64,000 nucleotides of DNA from Flavobacterium cupreum (GCF_003996965.1 NZ_QWDM01000001.1:62001-126000); one strand, 5' to 3'; counted from the stretch's first letter, positions 1 to 8,721 are shown. Program-made: numbers and translations. Notes: generated by a model from the sequence alone, not told the origin.

Positions 1-162
1 AAAGCAAAAAGAGAAAACAAATTCCCATCCTAAATTAAAAGCCAGCGGTATAAGAGGAATGCCATAGGTTTTATCCTTTATTCCCCTGTAAGCGATAAGT
101 ACGTAGGCAAAAATCCACCACAATACACCCGATAATCCTAACAATGCATTAATATATTTCAT
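1..162 (-). CDS. Pyr4/PaxB-like integral membrane protein (terpene-cyclase family), 3' part beyond window
   Basis: Only the first 54 codons are inside the window; the gene runs off the left edge. It starts at the ATG whose last two bases overlap the TGA of the upstream UbiA gene (ATGA junction), so the two are probably translationally coupled. The fragment has a hydrophobic helix (about residues 5-22), a short positive loop (YRGIKDKTYG) and a second hydrophobic stretch containing PLIPLAFNLGWEFVFSF. The N-x-x-WE pattern in a second helix, preceded by a YG-P loop, is what I recall of the Pyr4/PaxB membrane terpene cyclases and their bacterial relatives. Lying next to a UbiA prenyltransferase fits a prenylation-then-cyclisation pair, but this is inference from about 54 residues. 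It could also be an unrelated small membrane protein. Confidence 0.55.
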   Translation of the reverse strand, partial: MKYINALLGLSGVLWWIFAYVLIAYRGIKDKTYGIPLIPLAFNLGWEFVFSFCF

Positions 163-1148
163 TTTATTGCTTTTACTTTTAAAAAATTCATTGCATTCAA
201 CAAAGTAGGCACATTAAATAAAATAATTGAAAATACCAATAATATTGCGTTTTGATAATTTTTAAAAGTGAGTACTCCCAAAAGCGCAAGAGGAAGAATT
301 GTGATATAAAAATCAAAAAATAAACTTCTGGACCTTTCATTTTCCAGCGGTTTAAAAAAATAGAATTTTATAGTAAACACGATTTTAAAGACAACGAGCA
401 GCAAAACATAGATTAAGATGGGAAATACAAAAATTTGCCAGTCTATGGCCCACATAAATACCATAAAAGATATAATTTCCCCAAACAAAACAAATCCCTG
501 AAATAAACTTTTTGACAGCTGAGAGGTGCTGTTTACAAAAGTAGAAACACCCGCTTTTATATCGTTTTCATAATCGTCATATTGGTGAATAATTAAGGAC
601 CGCATCCCGAAAGAAAATGTCATCCAGATACTTCCACTAACTATAAATAGTAAATGATTCCCGATATCTCCTTTATACAAAAAGGAAAAAATAAAAAGAG
701 TAGGGAAAAACTGAGATCCCAATCCGTCAAAAATAACACCAAGATATGCTTTTTCTTTTAACCTGAATTGTTTGCAGGAGTAGAGATAAAAACAAAACCA
801 GCTTAGCCAGTAAAAAACCAAAGCATAAAAATTTGGAAACAGGAAAACAGAGTATAAAATTCCTGTAAAAAAGGCACTTCCTAAAACTATATACTTATAA
901 TTTTGGCTCAGATTAATCATTTTATTTTCTTTTCCGGCTATAAGATCATCTTCCTGATCATAATAATTATTAATTAAGCTGGCAAATACAGCAATAGTTA
1001 TTATGCCTAGTATAAGAAATAAGACCAGAAAAATTTCCTGCCCGAAATCATTTTCATTCTCTTTGATAAAATACAAATAAATCAACACCAGAAAAGGTGG
1101 TAATTTAAACCACCACGTACCTATTCTAATATGTTTGAAAAAAGTCAT
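159..1148 (-). CDS. UbiA-family membrane prenyltransferase
   Basis: 329-residue polytopic membrane protein. The two Mg2+/diphosphate-binding motifs of UbiA enzymes are visible: N60-x3-D64-x3-D68 (NNYYDQEDD) and D192-x3-D196 (YDDYENDIKAG). A YS..FRLKEKAYLG segment between them (about 123-137) is also typical. Such enzymes transfer a polyprenyl group from its diphosphate to an aromatic or other acceptor at the inner membrane. It overlaps the glycosyltransferase stop by one base (TAATG at 1148) and the downstream Pyr4-like start by four bases, so the three genes look like one transcript. No menaquinone or heme A pathway gene is in view, so the acceptor is unknown. The second motif is closer to the DxxxD of chlorophyll-synthase/4-HB types than to MenA, but I cannot assign a substrate. 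Confidence 0.85.
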   Translation of the reverse strand: MTFFKHIRIGTWWFKLPPFLVLIYLYFIKENENDFGQEIFLVLFLILGIITIAVFASLINNYYDQEDDLIAGKENKMINLSQNYKYIVLGSAFFTGILYSVFLFPNFYALVFYWLSWFCFYLYSCKQFRLKEKAYLGVIFDGLGSQFFPTLFIFSFLYKGDIGNHLLFIVSGSIWMTFSFGMRSLIIHQYDDYENDIKAGVSTFVNSTSQLSKSLFQGFVLFGEIISFMVFMWAIDWQIFVFPILIYVLLLVVFKIVFTIKFYFFKPLENERSRSLFFDFYITILPLALLGVLTFKNYQNAILLVFSIILFNVPTLLNAMNFLKVKAIK

Positions 1149-2113
1149 TAATTCTTAGGAGTAAATTGGATATTTCTGGAAATTTCTTTATGAACCCCTT
1201 TTGTAAGTGCTTTAAGGAACAATTGCGGTTCTTTAACACTGTCCATAAAGAGTTCCTTAAGTTCTAAGCCAAAATTACCTTTCAACAGCAACATGTACGA
1301 TATTAAAATTTTATTTTGAAAAACTTTCAGATTAATCATATTACGTTCCTGATTATCAAGATATGAACTAAAGTTATAAAGAATCAGATCTAAATCTTCA
1401 ATGTGTAATTTTCTAAAGGCAACGCCTTTTCGTCCATCACTAATATTGCTGGTGTCCCTGTTTTTTTTCCAAAAAACTTCTTTAGTAAAACCAACACGGC
1501 AGTTTAGATTTTTAAAAATTATTTCGAGCTGTAGAACCCAGTCATCTCCAATATTCACTTTAGAATTCCAGCCAAAAGGTATCGAGGATTTTTTTAAGAT
1601 TAAACCAGAGCTCGGGGCAATAGAATCAATCAATAAGACTTTCCTAAATTCTTTGTAATCAAAAACATAACAGCCTATATTGGGAATATTTTTATTTTTC
1701 AGAAAAGCGGTAAAAACGTTTGCATGGTATTTTTCGATAGTATTATGCTCCCAATTGGAAAAAAAAAAGTCTAAATTGTTTTCCAGCATATAGGCAATAC
1801 TTTTCTCAAGATATTGATCCTGCCAGATATCATCTGAATCCAAAGGAGCTATAATTTCTCCTTTCGCATACTGCAGTCCCACATTTCTTGTATCAGCCTG
1901 CCCGGTATGTTCCTTTTCAATAAACAGAATCTTATCCCCATAAGCTGAAACTAAATCTTTTGTATTATCGGTTGAACCATCATCGACTATAATAATTTCA
2001 ATATTTTTATAAGTCTGATTTAAAGCTGCCTGAATTGTAGCGTGTAGCGAATAGGAACGGTTATAGGTAGGAATAATAACTGAAACAAGAGGAGAATAAC
2101 TAGTATGGATCAA
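1148..2113 (-). CDS. family 2 glycosyltransferase
   Basis: 321 residues. The GT-A fold signature is clear: VSVIIPTYNR at 10-19, VDDGSTDN at 43-50 with the nucleotide-binding Asp45, the ADTRNVGL helix at 73-80, and the metal-binding D92-S-D94 within APLDSDDIW. No transmembrane segments are apparent, so it is probably a cytoplasmic or peripheral enzyme that adds a sugar to a lipid-linked or small acceptor. It is the first gene of the UbiA/Pyr4-like group, with a one-base overlap to UbiA. The C-terminal 120 residues are not recognisable. A role in decorating a prenylated product, or a polysaccharide or lipid made by genes left of the window, is inference. Confidence 0.85.
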   Translation of the reverse strand: MIHTSYSPLVSVIIPTYNRSYSLHATIQAALNQTYKNIEIIIVDDGSTDNTKDLVSAYGDKILFIEKEHTGQADTRNVGLQYAKGEIIAPLDSDDIWQDQYLEKSIAYMLENNLDFFFSNWEHNTIEKYHANVFTAFLKNKNIPNIGCYVFDYKEFRKVLLIDSIAPSSGLILKKSSIPFGWNSKVNIGDDWVLQLEIIFKNLNCRVGFTKEVFWKKNRDTSNISDGRKGVAFRKLHIEDLDLILYNFSSYLDNQERNMINLKVFQNKILISYMLLLKGNFGLELKELFMDSVKEPQLFLKALTKGVHKEISRNIQFTPKN

Positions 2114-2303
2114 TGGTTAAATGTTTTTTTGTTTGGAAATGCCTTTGGCTTACGGAAAGCAAATCTAATCAATTATTTAGATATCCAAATAAAAATTAAT
2201 TTTATGTAGAATTACCTTGTAAACTTTGAGATTGCATCAATCATTTCCTCTCTCCTTAACTCTTTTTATCCTTAAATTTTTGCTCCTTAAAATCAAAAAA
2301 TAA

Positions 2304-2329
2304 ACCTGCAGCAATTGCTTGCTGCAGGT
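2304..2329 (-). terminator. rho-independent terminator of the 2364 lipoprotein gene
   Basis: Perfect 9-bp inverted repeat (arms 2304-2312 and 2321-2329, core CCTGCAGC/GCTGCAGG) with an 8-nt loop. On the minus strand it is followed by a T-rich run (complement of 2291-2303). It lies 35 bp past the stop of the lipoprotein gene. Confidence 0.8.
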
Positions 2330-2363
2330 CTAAAAACATTAATAATCAACCAGGGCAGCACCT

Positions 2364-2651
2364 TTATCTGCCTTTCTTAGTAGTACTTGTAGAATCTGTG
2401 TTTATATTGGTAGTTCCTTTTTGCTGTGTTCCGGCCGATCCTGACCCGGTTGAACCTTCTCCGGTTGCACCGGTAGTTCCTGCGCCGCTTACAGTTGTTG
2501 TATCTGAATTTGGTCCGACGGTATCAATAGTGGTTTCCGTAGAATCAGTACCTGTTGCATACGGATCTTCTGTAACAGGTTCATTTTTTTTACAGGATAG
2601 TGCGGTTCCCAACACTATAAGGAGCAATGTGGTTTTAATTAGCGTTTTCAT
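2364..2651 (-). CDS. small Ser/Thr/Gly-rich lipoprotein
   Basis: 95 residues with a type II signal peptide: MKTLIKTT, a hydrophobic core, then lipobox ALSC with Cys20 as the lipidated residue. The mature part starts KKNEP and is almost entirely low complexity (T, S, D, G, P), ending in basic KKGR, so it is probably an extended tether at the cell envelope. There is no recognisable domain. A TATCTTTG hexamer-plus (TAnnTTTG class) lies 29 nt upstream, and a strong terminator follows, so it is a monocistronic unit. The opposite-strand reading frame over 2398-2742 is a compositional shadow. Confidence 0.75.
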   Translation of the reverse strand: MKTLIKTTLLLIVLGTALSCKKNEPVTEDPYATGTDSTETTIDTVGPNSDTTTVSGAGTTGATGEGSTGSGSAGTQQKGTTNINTDSTSTTKKGR

Positions 2652-2679
2652 AATTTCCTTTTTTAAGTTAGCTTACTAT

Positions 2680-2687
2680 CAAAGATA
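2680..2687 (-). promoter_or_regulatory. Bacteroidota-type -7 promoter element
   Basis: TATCTTTG read on the minus strand matches the TAnnTTTG consensus exactly, and its distance to the ATG at 2651 suits a short 5' leader. No convincing -33 TTTG was found at the expected spacing. Confidence 0.45.
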
Positions 2688-2813
2688 CTGCTGTATCTGT
2701 CCGAAAAGTTATATAATTTTGGTTCAACATTTACAATTTTAAAAACATAACTACCTATATATCAATATTAAAAAGTACAAAATTGCAGATATTATAGATA
2801 ACAGCAAAGACTA

Positions 2814-5003
2814 TTACTGCCATATCATTGTAACACGGCTGCCTCCGGGAATTTTATATGAAAGTAGTCCGGCTGTTTTTTCAGTGGGAAGAATTTTACC
2901 CTTGTGTACGGAAACTTCCATTTTTAGAGTTCGTTTTTCCGGAATCAAAATTTTCAGGTTACACTCAAAATCATCCGTTCCTAAAACAGTAAAAGTTAGC
3001 GTTTGTTTTGATTTTCTGGTATTCGTTATGGGGTAATCGGAGAATAATAGAAATTCTTCATTTTTAACTTTATGATACTGCCTTGTCAGGATTCCGAAAC
3101 CTACTCCTGCACCGTACACCTCCTGCCCTACCTGTCCGCTTTTTTCCCAGCCGCTGTATAAGTCTTCGAGGGGAATCCAGAGATCTTTTACAATTTCACC
3201 TGTTTTTACCTCATCAGATATCATTTCCTGAGAAAGCTTTGTCGGATAATAATAGGGAAACCGGCTTATGGCATATTTTAAAAATTCCGGTATTAAAATT
3301 TTTAAAGAGGGCAGCAGATTTATTGACTCGGACTGTATCAGGTACTCCGAAAGCCCTGCGTATACTTCCATTTCTTCATATGCTGCTGTGTAGGGAGCAT
3401 CATTGAGCGGAAATACCGAAAAATAATTGGGATAATTTTTACCATATCCGTACTGGCAGTCCCAAATCTGCATGTTTTTAAAAAGACAGGCCAGACAGGC
3501 ATAACTCAAATCCAGATACTCCTGTTGATTGGTGATTTTATGTAATTCTAATAACGCGCCTGCGGCAAAAGCTGTATTATTGGCCTGATACAGAATATCA
3601 AAACCACAGCCTACAAGTTTTTTTACTGCTTTTTCAGCTTCACGCAGATAACGTTTATCCTTTGTCAGTCGAAATAGCAGCAGCATTAAATGTGCGTAAG
3701 ATCCCGGCACGTCTTTTTCGCCGCCCTTTCCCGGTACGGTTTCTTTTTTGACTACCTCCAGGGTATCCATTTTATAAAATACCGGCCATTGGTAATCAAA
3801 ATGGTGCGCGACTTTTATGGCAAAATCTATCGATTTCAGAAGTAGTTCTTCTGCCTTTTTTTCGCCATTCAGTGCAAGTCTGGCAAGATTCATAAGCGGA
3901 TGATGCAGGTACCACGAATCCATAACCATTTCTTTCTTTTGCTCTTCCGATTTATCAAGCTGTTCCAAAAGTTCCGGAAGCCAGCGGTTGATCGTTTTTA
4001 TCTTAGGATCGTAAAAAGAATCAATTGCATTAAGCAGGTCGGTGTAGACAGGAGGTGTTTCTCCATACCAGTCTTTCAATTCATTGAGAGGCATCAGTAC
4101 TGCCAGTTGCACCATAACTTCTGCAGGGGTATCATAGTCGCATAAGTACGCATTTAGGTATGAAATCCCTTTAGTCTGCGTCCAGCAGCCTTTACTTTGA
4201 TCCAGATCCGTAAGACAATTTTGTGTAATCTCAGGCCAGTTATGATAAAGCACCTCCGGATGAGGAAGTACGGTATAAACCTGAGCCAGATTATTTAAAA
4301 ATTGCTGCGTTTCGGTAATTTCATTATCAATAATTGTATCGGAAAACAGCACATAGGCATCAGAGATAATATAAGCTTTATCGGAAGGCAGCGGTTTTTC
4401 GTTAGTTACAGGAAGCTGAAAACCGATCTCCGGCCACGTTCCGCCAACTGTGTCCGCCAGGGAAGTCTGCGTAGCTTCACAATACGGACTAATGGACGTA
4501 AGGTTCTGAAAATAGAAAACAGAACCCGTTTTGGGTTTCGTCACACTTGCGAATAGTATTCCCGATCTCGACCCCGCCTGATTCATGTGTATTTTGCCAT
4601 TGGTGTTTTCTACATCTCCCTGTTGTGTCACGGCAATAATATCACGTGGCCAAAAAGGGATTAGAAGCGGCATAGCTGCCTTAAAGGAAGTTGTATAATG
4701 CAACAAGGCTGCTTCGCTATCGGGAAAAGTAACACAGACTTCATATTTGCCGAGCCTGGTTTCTAAATTGATCACCAGCAATTCTCCATCATCCAGTAAA
4801 TTGGTCACTTCAAAGTAGCTATTCAGCCCGAATGCAGCCCGAAATGCCATTTTACCACGGTCAGGCCAATGGGCTACAATCCATATCGAATCACCGGTAT
4901 TAAAAGCCTGAAAAGTATACTCTTTACATTTCTTTTCCCAGATTACGTTGTTGTTTTCCAGATCGGCATGCACAGTAGCAGCCCAGGGCGAAATAGTATG
5001 CAT
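2814..5003 (-). CDS. large protein of unknown function, possibly an alpha/alpha-barrel carbohydrate-active enzyme
   Basis: 729 residues, no signal peptide or membrane helix. I do not recognise the family. The N-terminal roughly 230 residues look beta-rich. The middle (about 270-580) is built of paired helices with aromatic turns (HHPLMNLARLAL; YAHLMLLLFRLTKDKRYLREAEKA; QANNTAFAAGALLELHK; NYFSVFPLNDAPYTAAYEEMEVYAGL), the pattern of (alpha/alpha)6 toroid glycosidases or epimerases. The C-terminal roughly 80 residues look like a small beta-sandwich. Candidate acidic residues are present (D in PLNDAPY, EE in AAYEEMEVY) but no catalytic motif can be named. It sits 56 bp downstream of a RadD-like helicase and close to a GH130 gene, which weakly supports a carbohydrate role. 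Confidence 0.6.
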   Translation of the reverse strand: MHTISPWAATVHADLENNNVIWEKKCKEYTFQAFNTGDSIWIVAHWPDRGKMAFRAAFGLNSYFEVTNLLDDGELLVINLETRLGKYEVCVTFPDSEAALLHYTTSFKAAMPLLIPFWPRDIIAVTQQGDVENTNGKIHMNQAGSRSGILFASVTKPKTGSVFYFQNLTSISPYCEATQTSLADTVGGTWPEIGFQLPVTNEKPLPSDKAYIISDAYVLFSDTIIDNEITETQQFLNNLAQVYTVLPHPEVLYHNWPEITQNCLTDLDQSKGCWTQTKGISYLNAYLCDYDTPAEVMVQLAVLMPLNELKDWYGETPPVYTDLLNAIDSFYDPKIKTINRWLPELLEQLDKSEEQKKEMVMDSWYLHHPLMNLARLALNGEKKAEELLLKSIDFAIKVAHHFDYQWPVFYKMDTLEVVKKETVPGKGGEKDVPGSYAHLMLLLFRLTKDKRYLREAEKAVKKLVGCGFDILYQANNTAFAAGALLELHKITNQQEYLDLSYACLACLFKNMQIWDCQYGYGKNYPNYFSVFPLNDAPYTAAYEEMEVYAGLSEYLIQSESINLLPSLKILIPEFLKYAISRFPYYYPTKLSQEMISDEVKTGEIVKDLWIPLEDLYSGWEKSGQVGQEVYGAGVGFGILTRQYHKVKNEEFLLFSDYPITNTRKSKQTLTFTVLGTDDFECNLKILIPEKRTLKMEVSVHKGKILPTEKTAGLLSYKIPGGSRVTMIWQ

Positions 5004-5059
5004 AAGTTAGTCGTTTAATAAATTACTGTAAAATTTTTCTATATCTGTGATTGCCTGAA

Positions 5060-6583
5060 TTACATTATTCCGGCTAAAGGTGATTTTACCTTTGAAAACA
5101 ATTTAATAATAAGTCCCTTAAGGCGGTTCTGATAATCTTCGATGAGCCAGTCCTTATAATTTTTACTGGCATGGTCAAGGCATTTCACATATTCTTTTAC
5201 CCTCCACTGTATCTCCGGCTGTAATGCTTCGGCAAGTGCAATGGCTTCCGATAGCGTTTCAGCATTATCCATGCACATTTTGGCCTGTTGTCTTATAGAT
5301 TCCTGTATGACTGTTTTAGGTTTTTTCTCCGTATCTATAACTTCCTGATAGGTTGATTCAACATCAAAAGCCATTTCAAGTGTATTCGGAAACTTTGCGC
5401 GTAATTCGGCTGACATGCCATGAGACTGTACAGATGAATTTCCAACTGCATTATACTGCAGCTGTTTTGCAAATGCTTCCGGTTTTTCAAAAACAAACTG
5501 CCAGTCTATTGGTGCTTCCCATTCTCCAAAACGCTGAATATTATTTCCGAGATCTGTAATTCCAAAGGTTTTCTTTGACGGAAGCCTGCGCGCACCGCGG
5601 CCAATCATCTGGTGATACAGCGTGATCGACGTCGTAGCCCTGTTGAGTATGACATGCTGAACGGTTGGCTCATCAAAACCCGTCGTCAGAATTGAAACTG
5701 AAGTGAGTACCGCATCTTTTGTTTTCTTAAACCACTTGAGGATTTGCTTACGCTCGTCGTCTGTTGTTTTATTGTCGAGATGCCTGATCGGAATCCCGGC
5801 TGCCTCAAAAGTTTCCAGTACTTTTAGTGAGGTGGAGATTCCATTATTAAAAATGAGTGTCTTTTTTCCCAGGGCATTTTCTCTGTAAACCTTTAGCAAT
5901 AATTCCTGCAGGGCTGGTGAGCTGTACAGTGCATTTGATGAACTTACCGTAAAATCACCGTGTATTCCGGTTTTTAAGGAATTGGTCTCTACCTCAGCAA
6001 TAAAGGATTGCGGTTTGGCCAGAAAGCCTTCACGGATCAGCGAAGCAATACTTTCGCCCGTAATAAGCGTATCATAATGATGCTTCATGGGTTTAGAGAT
6101 ATCCGAACTAAATGGGGTTGCGGTCACGCCTATTACAATCGCTTTTTTAAAACTTCCCATCAGCTTCCGGAAAGAATTATGATGTGCCTCATCGATAATA
6201 ACAAGGCCCACATCACGGGGATTTATTCTTTTTGATTTTATCCGGTTGCGCAGTGTTTCAACCATAGCCACATAACAGTTATAATCCGGTTTAAAGTTGC
6301 CGCTTGCACTGGTAATGGTCGTATTTCGCACCCCCAGTTTTTTTAATACACCTGAAGTTTGGGTACATAATTCCTTGCGGTGGGTTAGAATTACTACGGT
6401 TTTGCCATATTGTTCTATAAATCTTCTGGCTATTTCTGAAAACACAACCGTTTTACCTCCGCCTGTAGGCAACTGGTACAAAAGCTTACTTTTGGAATTT
6501 TGTTCCAATTTTTCAAAAATGCAGTCGATATCTCTTTCCTGATAATTATAAATAGAAGTCGACGCTGGTGTATTGTTTTTCAT
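5060..6583 (-). CDS. RadD-like DEAD/DEAH-box superfamily 2 helicase
   Basis: 507 residues with a full SF2 motif set: Q-motif region YNYQERDI (13-19), Walker A T40GGGKT45, motif Ia LTHRKEL, DEAH at 131-134 (VIIDEAHHNSF), TAT motif GVTATPF (152-158), motif V region SILTTGFDEP and motif VI QMIGRGARR near residue 330. This layout and length resemble RadD/YejH-type helicases that act on branched DNA in repair. No nuclease domain is fused. It is the middle of three minus-strand genes (57 bp after the YodC-like gene, 56 bp before the 729-residue gene). A housekeeping repair role is most likely; association with a phage-defence system is not supported by neighbours. Confidence 0.85.
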   Translation of the reverse strand: MKNNTPASTSIYNYQERDIDCIFEKLEQNSKSKLLYQLPTGGGKTVVFSEIARRFIEQYGKTVVILTHRKELCTQTSGVLKKLGVRNTTITSASGNFKPDYNCYVAMVETLRNRIKSKRINPRDVGLVIIDEAHHNSFRKLMGSFKKAIVIGVTATPFSSDISKPMKHHYDTLITGESIASLIREGFLAKPQSFIAEVETNSLKTGIHGDFTVSSSNALYSSPALQELLLKVYRENALGKKTLIFNNGISTSLKVLETFEAAGIPIRHLDNKTTDDERKQILKWFKKTKDAVLTSVSILTTGFDEPTVQHVILNRATTSITLYHQMIGRGARRLPSKKTFGITDLGNNIQRFGEWEAPIDWQFVFEKPEAFAKQLQYNAVGNSSVQSHGMSAELRAKFPNTLEMAFDVESTYQEVIDTEKKPKTVIQESIRQQAKMCMDNAETLSEAIALAEALQPEIQWRVKEYVKCLDHASKNYKDWLIEDYQNRLKGLIIKLFSKVKSPLAGIM

Positions 6584-6640
6584 TGGTGTCTTGATTTATA
6601 AAAGTGATTAGGCCTAAACACTTTGATTCATTTTTCTACT

Positions 6641-6811
6641 TTACTGTTCTGCCGGTACGAGTTGTGATTCCATAAATTTTCCCGTCACGATAGTACCTTC
6701 TTCATCTTCCCACTGGGTAATTATATTTTCTATGAATTCAGGCTCAAATCCAATAACTTTCATGACCTGATTGCCAAATTCCTGCTGTACATGCTGACCT
6801 TTCTTAAACAT
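6641..6811 (-). CDS. YodC/DUF2158-like mini-protein
   Basis: 56 residues, MFKKGQHVQQEFGNQ to LVPAEQ. The pattern G-x-x-V, a small polar patch, then M-K-V at 17-19, a central QWED (33-36) and a final K-F-x-E-x-x-L is close to the YodC family, which has GDxVxLKSGGPxMTV, CxWFD and Fxxxx-L. The function of that family is not established. It probably heads the helicase transcript, since the next gene starts 57 bp later on the same strand. The near-consensus TAGTCTTG (minus strand, around 6884) may be its promoter. Confidence comes from intact reading frame, ATG start and family resemblance. Confidence 0.65.
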   Translation of the reverse strand: MFKKGQHVQQEFGNQVMKVIGFEPEFIENIITQWEDEEGTIVTGKFMESQLVPAEQ

Positions 6812-7161
6812 ATGATTTTAGTTTTAGGGTTATTATTAGTAGTAATCCTGTGTGGTTAGTTATAGCACTATTTCACAAGACTAAATTAGAATAACCTATA
6901 TGCCAACACTTTATATGATTCCCTTCTGTTTTTTATATTATATCAAGTCGTTTGAATCGTTTTTCGTTTTCCTTTATTCTAAAAAGCATGTCTCAAAAAT
7001 ATACACTTATGAAAATATTATAAACCTGATAAAATATTCTATAAGAAAGCAATCGTATAAAAGAGCTTTCTTTATGGTATTGCATGCTGTCCGGAATAAT
7101 TCAATACTTTATTCTTCCTGCAGGCTATCGGTTATTAATATAAATCAAATTCCTAAACAAT
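6812..7161. other. 350-bp divergent intergenic region, no gene supported
   Basis: Separates the minus-strand YodC-like gene from the plus-strand GH130 gene and must hold both promoters. It is extremely AT-rich. A plus-strand frame at 6900-7169 could encode 89 residues but has the composition of random AT-rich DNA and overlaps the GH130 start in another frame. I see no clear hairpin or consensus TAnnTTTG on the plus strand. Confidence 0.5.
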
Positions 7162-8208
7162 ATGAGTGACATTGCCCGCAGGTTTGCCGAAAATCCACTT
7201 CTGATGCCAAAGGATCTGCAATCCAGCAGTACGGAACTTCAGATTATCAGTCTTTTGAATCCGGGCGTATTCCGCTTCGAAGGTAAAATCTGGCTTCTCG
7301 TGAGAGTTGCAGAATCTATCGCCCAAAAAGAAGGTGTGATTTTCTTTCCCGTAGTTAACGCATTGGGAAAAATAGAAATTATCGAAATTCCGCTTAACGA
7401 TCCCGATCTGGTTGCGAATGATGCACGCGTGATTCAATATAAAGGGCTGGATTATTTAACGACACTCTCGCATTTGCGCCTGCTCTCCAGTGATGACGGA
7501 ATTCATTTTTCCGAACCAAAGGAGCATGCCCTTTTAATGGGCGACGGCAGCCTTGAACAATTTGGGATTGAAGATGCAAGGGTCAGTCAATTAGGGGATA
7601 CGTATTACATCACCTATACTGCGGTATCAACAAGCGGTGTGGGTGTAGGTTTGCGCACCACCAAAGACTGGAAAAACTTTGACAACAAGAAAATGATCTT
7701 CCCTCCCCATAATAAGGACTGCGCCATTTTTGAGGAACTGATCAATGGAAAATACTATGCCCTGCACCGACCGTCGAGTCCCCAGATCGGAGGTAATTTT
7801 ATCTGGCTGGCAGAATCCCCGGATGGTATTCACTGGGGCAATCACCAATTTCTGATCGGAACACGTCAGGGATTATGGGATAGTGCAAGAGTTGGCGCCG
7901 GTGCAGCACCTATTAAAACAGAAAAAGGATGGCTCGAAATATACCACGGTGCCAATGCCGAACATCAGTATTGTCTTGGTGCTTTTTTAATGGATCTCGA
8001 AGATCCTTCAAAAATACTGGGCAGAACCCGTGAACCTATAATGGTACCCACAGAAAATTATGAGCTCAGCGGTTTTTTTGGCTTTGTTGTTTTTACCAAC
8101 GGGCATGTAGTCGACGGAGATCAACTCACCATTTATTACGGCGCAGCCGATGAATTTGTATGCGGTGCCCATTTTTCCCTTGCGGAGATTTTAGCCGCAC
8201 TGGAATAA
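7162..8208 (+). CDS. GH130-family glycosidase / beta-mannoside phosphorylase
   Basis: 348 residues, no signal peptide, so cytoplasmic. GH130 five-bladed propeller hallmarks occur in order: NPGVFRFEGKIWLLVRVAE near 31-50, the G135-I-E-D138-A-R block carrying the general-acid Asp138, YITYTAVSTSGVGVGLRTT, the KDCAIFEE-GKYYALHRPSSP block, NFIWLAESPDGIHWG, and GAGAAPIKTEKGWLEIYHG. Known members phosphorolyse or hydrolyse beta-mannosides; phosphorylase versus hydrolase depends on phosphate-contacting Arg/Lys/His residues that I cannot place by eye, although R47 and the HR pair in YALHRPSS are compatible with phosphate binding. It stands next to the unassigned 729-residue protein and is followed by a DUF3606-like mini-gene. 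Confidence 0.85.
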   Translation: MSDIARRFAENPLLMPKDLQSSSTELQIISLLNPGVFRFEGKIWLLVRVAESIAQKEGVIFFPVVNALGKIEIIEIPLNDPDLVANDARVIQYKGLDYLTTLSHLRLLSSDDGIHFSEPKEHALLMGDGSLEQFGIEDARVSQLGDTYYITYTAVSTSGVGVGLRTTKDWKNFDNKKMIFPPHNKDCAIFEELINGKYYALHRPSSPQIGGNFIWLAESPDGIHWGNHQFLIGTRQGLWDSARVGAGAAPIKTEKGWLEIYHGANAEHQYCLGAFLMDLEDPSKILGRTREPIMVPTENYELSGFFGFVVFTNGHVVDGDQLTIYYGAADEFVCGAHFSLAEILAALE

Positions 8209-8241
8209 TTCGAAATATTTTTAACAACTAAAATTTAAATC

Positions 8242-8403
8242 ATGGAGACAGCAAATTATAACACAGGTGAAATTCACTATGACCTTTGGGCTTCTTATTG
8301 GAATTTAACGACAGAACAACTTCAATGTGTAATCACCAGGATTGGCAGTACTGACTTTTTAAAAATTCAGCATTACATTCAGGCCAGGCTCACGAGAAAT
8401 TGA
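8242..8403 (+). CDS. divergent DUF3606-like mini-protein
   Basis: 53 residues starting METANYNTGEIHYD. It aligns without gaps from its first Trp to the DUF3606 gene at 53752: W, N, E, L and G fall at the same spacings (WASYWNLTTEQLQCV against WSEKFNVPQEVLKSA, then IG against AG). DUF3606 proteins are small helical proteins of unknown role, common in stress-responsive settings. It starts 33 bp after the GH130 stop and is closed by a strong terminator, so it is probably cotranscribed with GH130. The C-terminal half is more divergent than in the second copy. Confidence 0.6.
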   Translation: METANYNTGEIHYDLWASYWNLTTEQLQCVITRIGSTDFLKIQHYIQARLTRN

Positions 8404-8435
8404 ATTTGTATTTTCCAATTATTTGAAATATGAAT

Positions 8436-8480
8436 AGCAATAAAAAAAATCTGCACATGATACAGATTTTTTTTATTGCT
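8436..8480. terminator. strong bidirectional terminator
   Basis: 18-bp perfect inverted repeat (8436-8453 and 8463-8480) with a 9-nt loop; the arms contain A8 and T8 runs so it can act on either strand. It ends the GH130/DUF3606-like unit. Confidence 0.85.
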
Positions 8481-8721
8481 TATTTTTTTTACTGAAATCT
8501 TACTTCCATGGATTCAAGATTATGTACCGTATCATATTACGGAATCCGGTGTTTGTATCACTGCTGCTTTCATAACAACTAATTTTAAATCAACAGAACG
8601 CTAAATAACTACTATGTAGATGATTAGATCTTACAATTCCTCTGATAATTCTCTATAAAAACAACTGGAAATCATATAAATATCAGGAAATATCTTATAA
8701 CCTTTAGGTGACATCATTTTA

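Noticed and set aside
2398..2742. Plus-strand frame of 114 codons opposite the lipoprotein gene
   Set aside because: It lies antisense to a lipoprotein with a clear signal peptide and terminator; its composition is a shadow of the Ser/Thr-rich repeat.
5060..6583. RadD-like helicase with YodC-like gene considered as a defence module
   Set aside because: No nuclease, methylase or effector next to it; neighbours are metabolic or unknown.
6900..7169. 89-codon plus-strand frame before GH130
   Set aside because: AT-rich random composition, no family features, and it overlaps the GH130 start in another frame.
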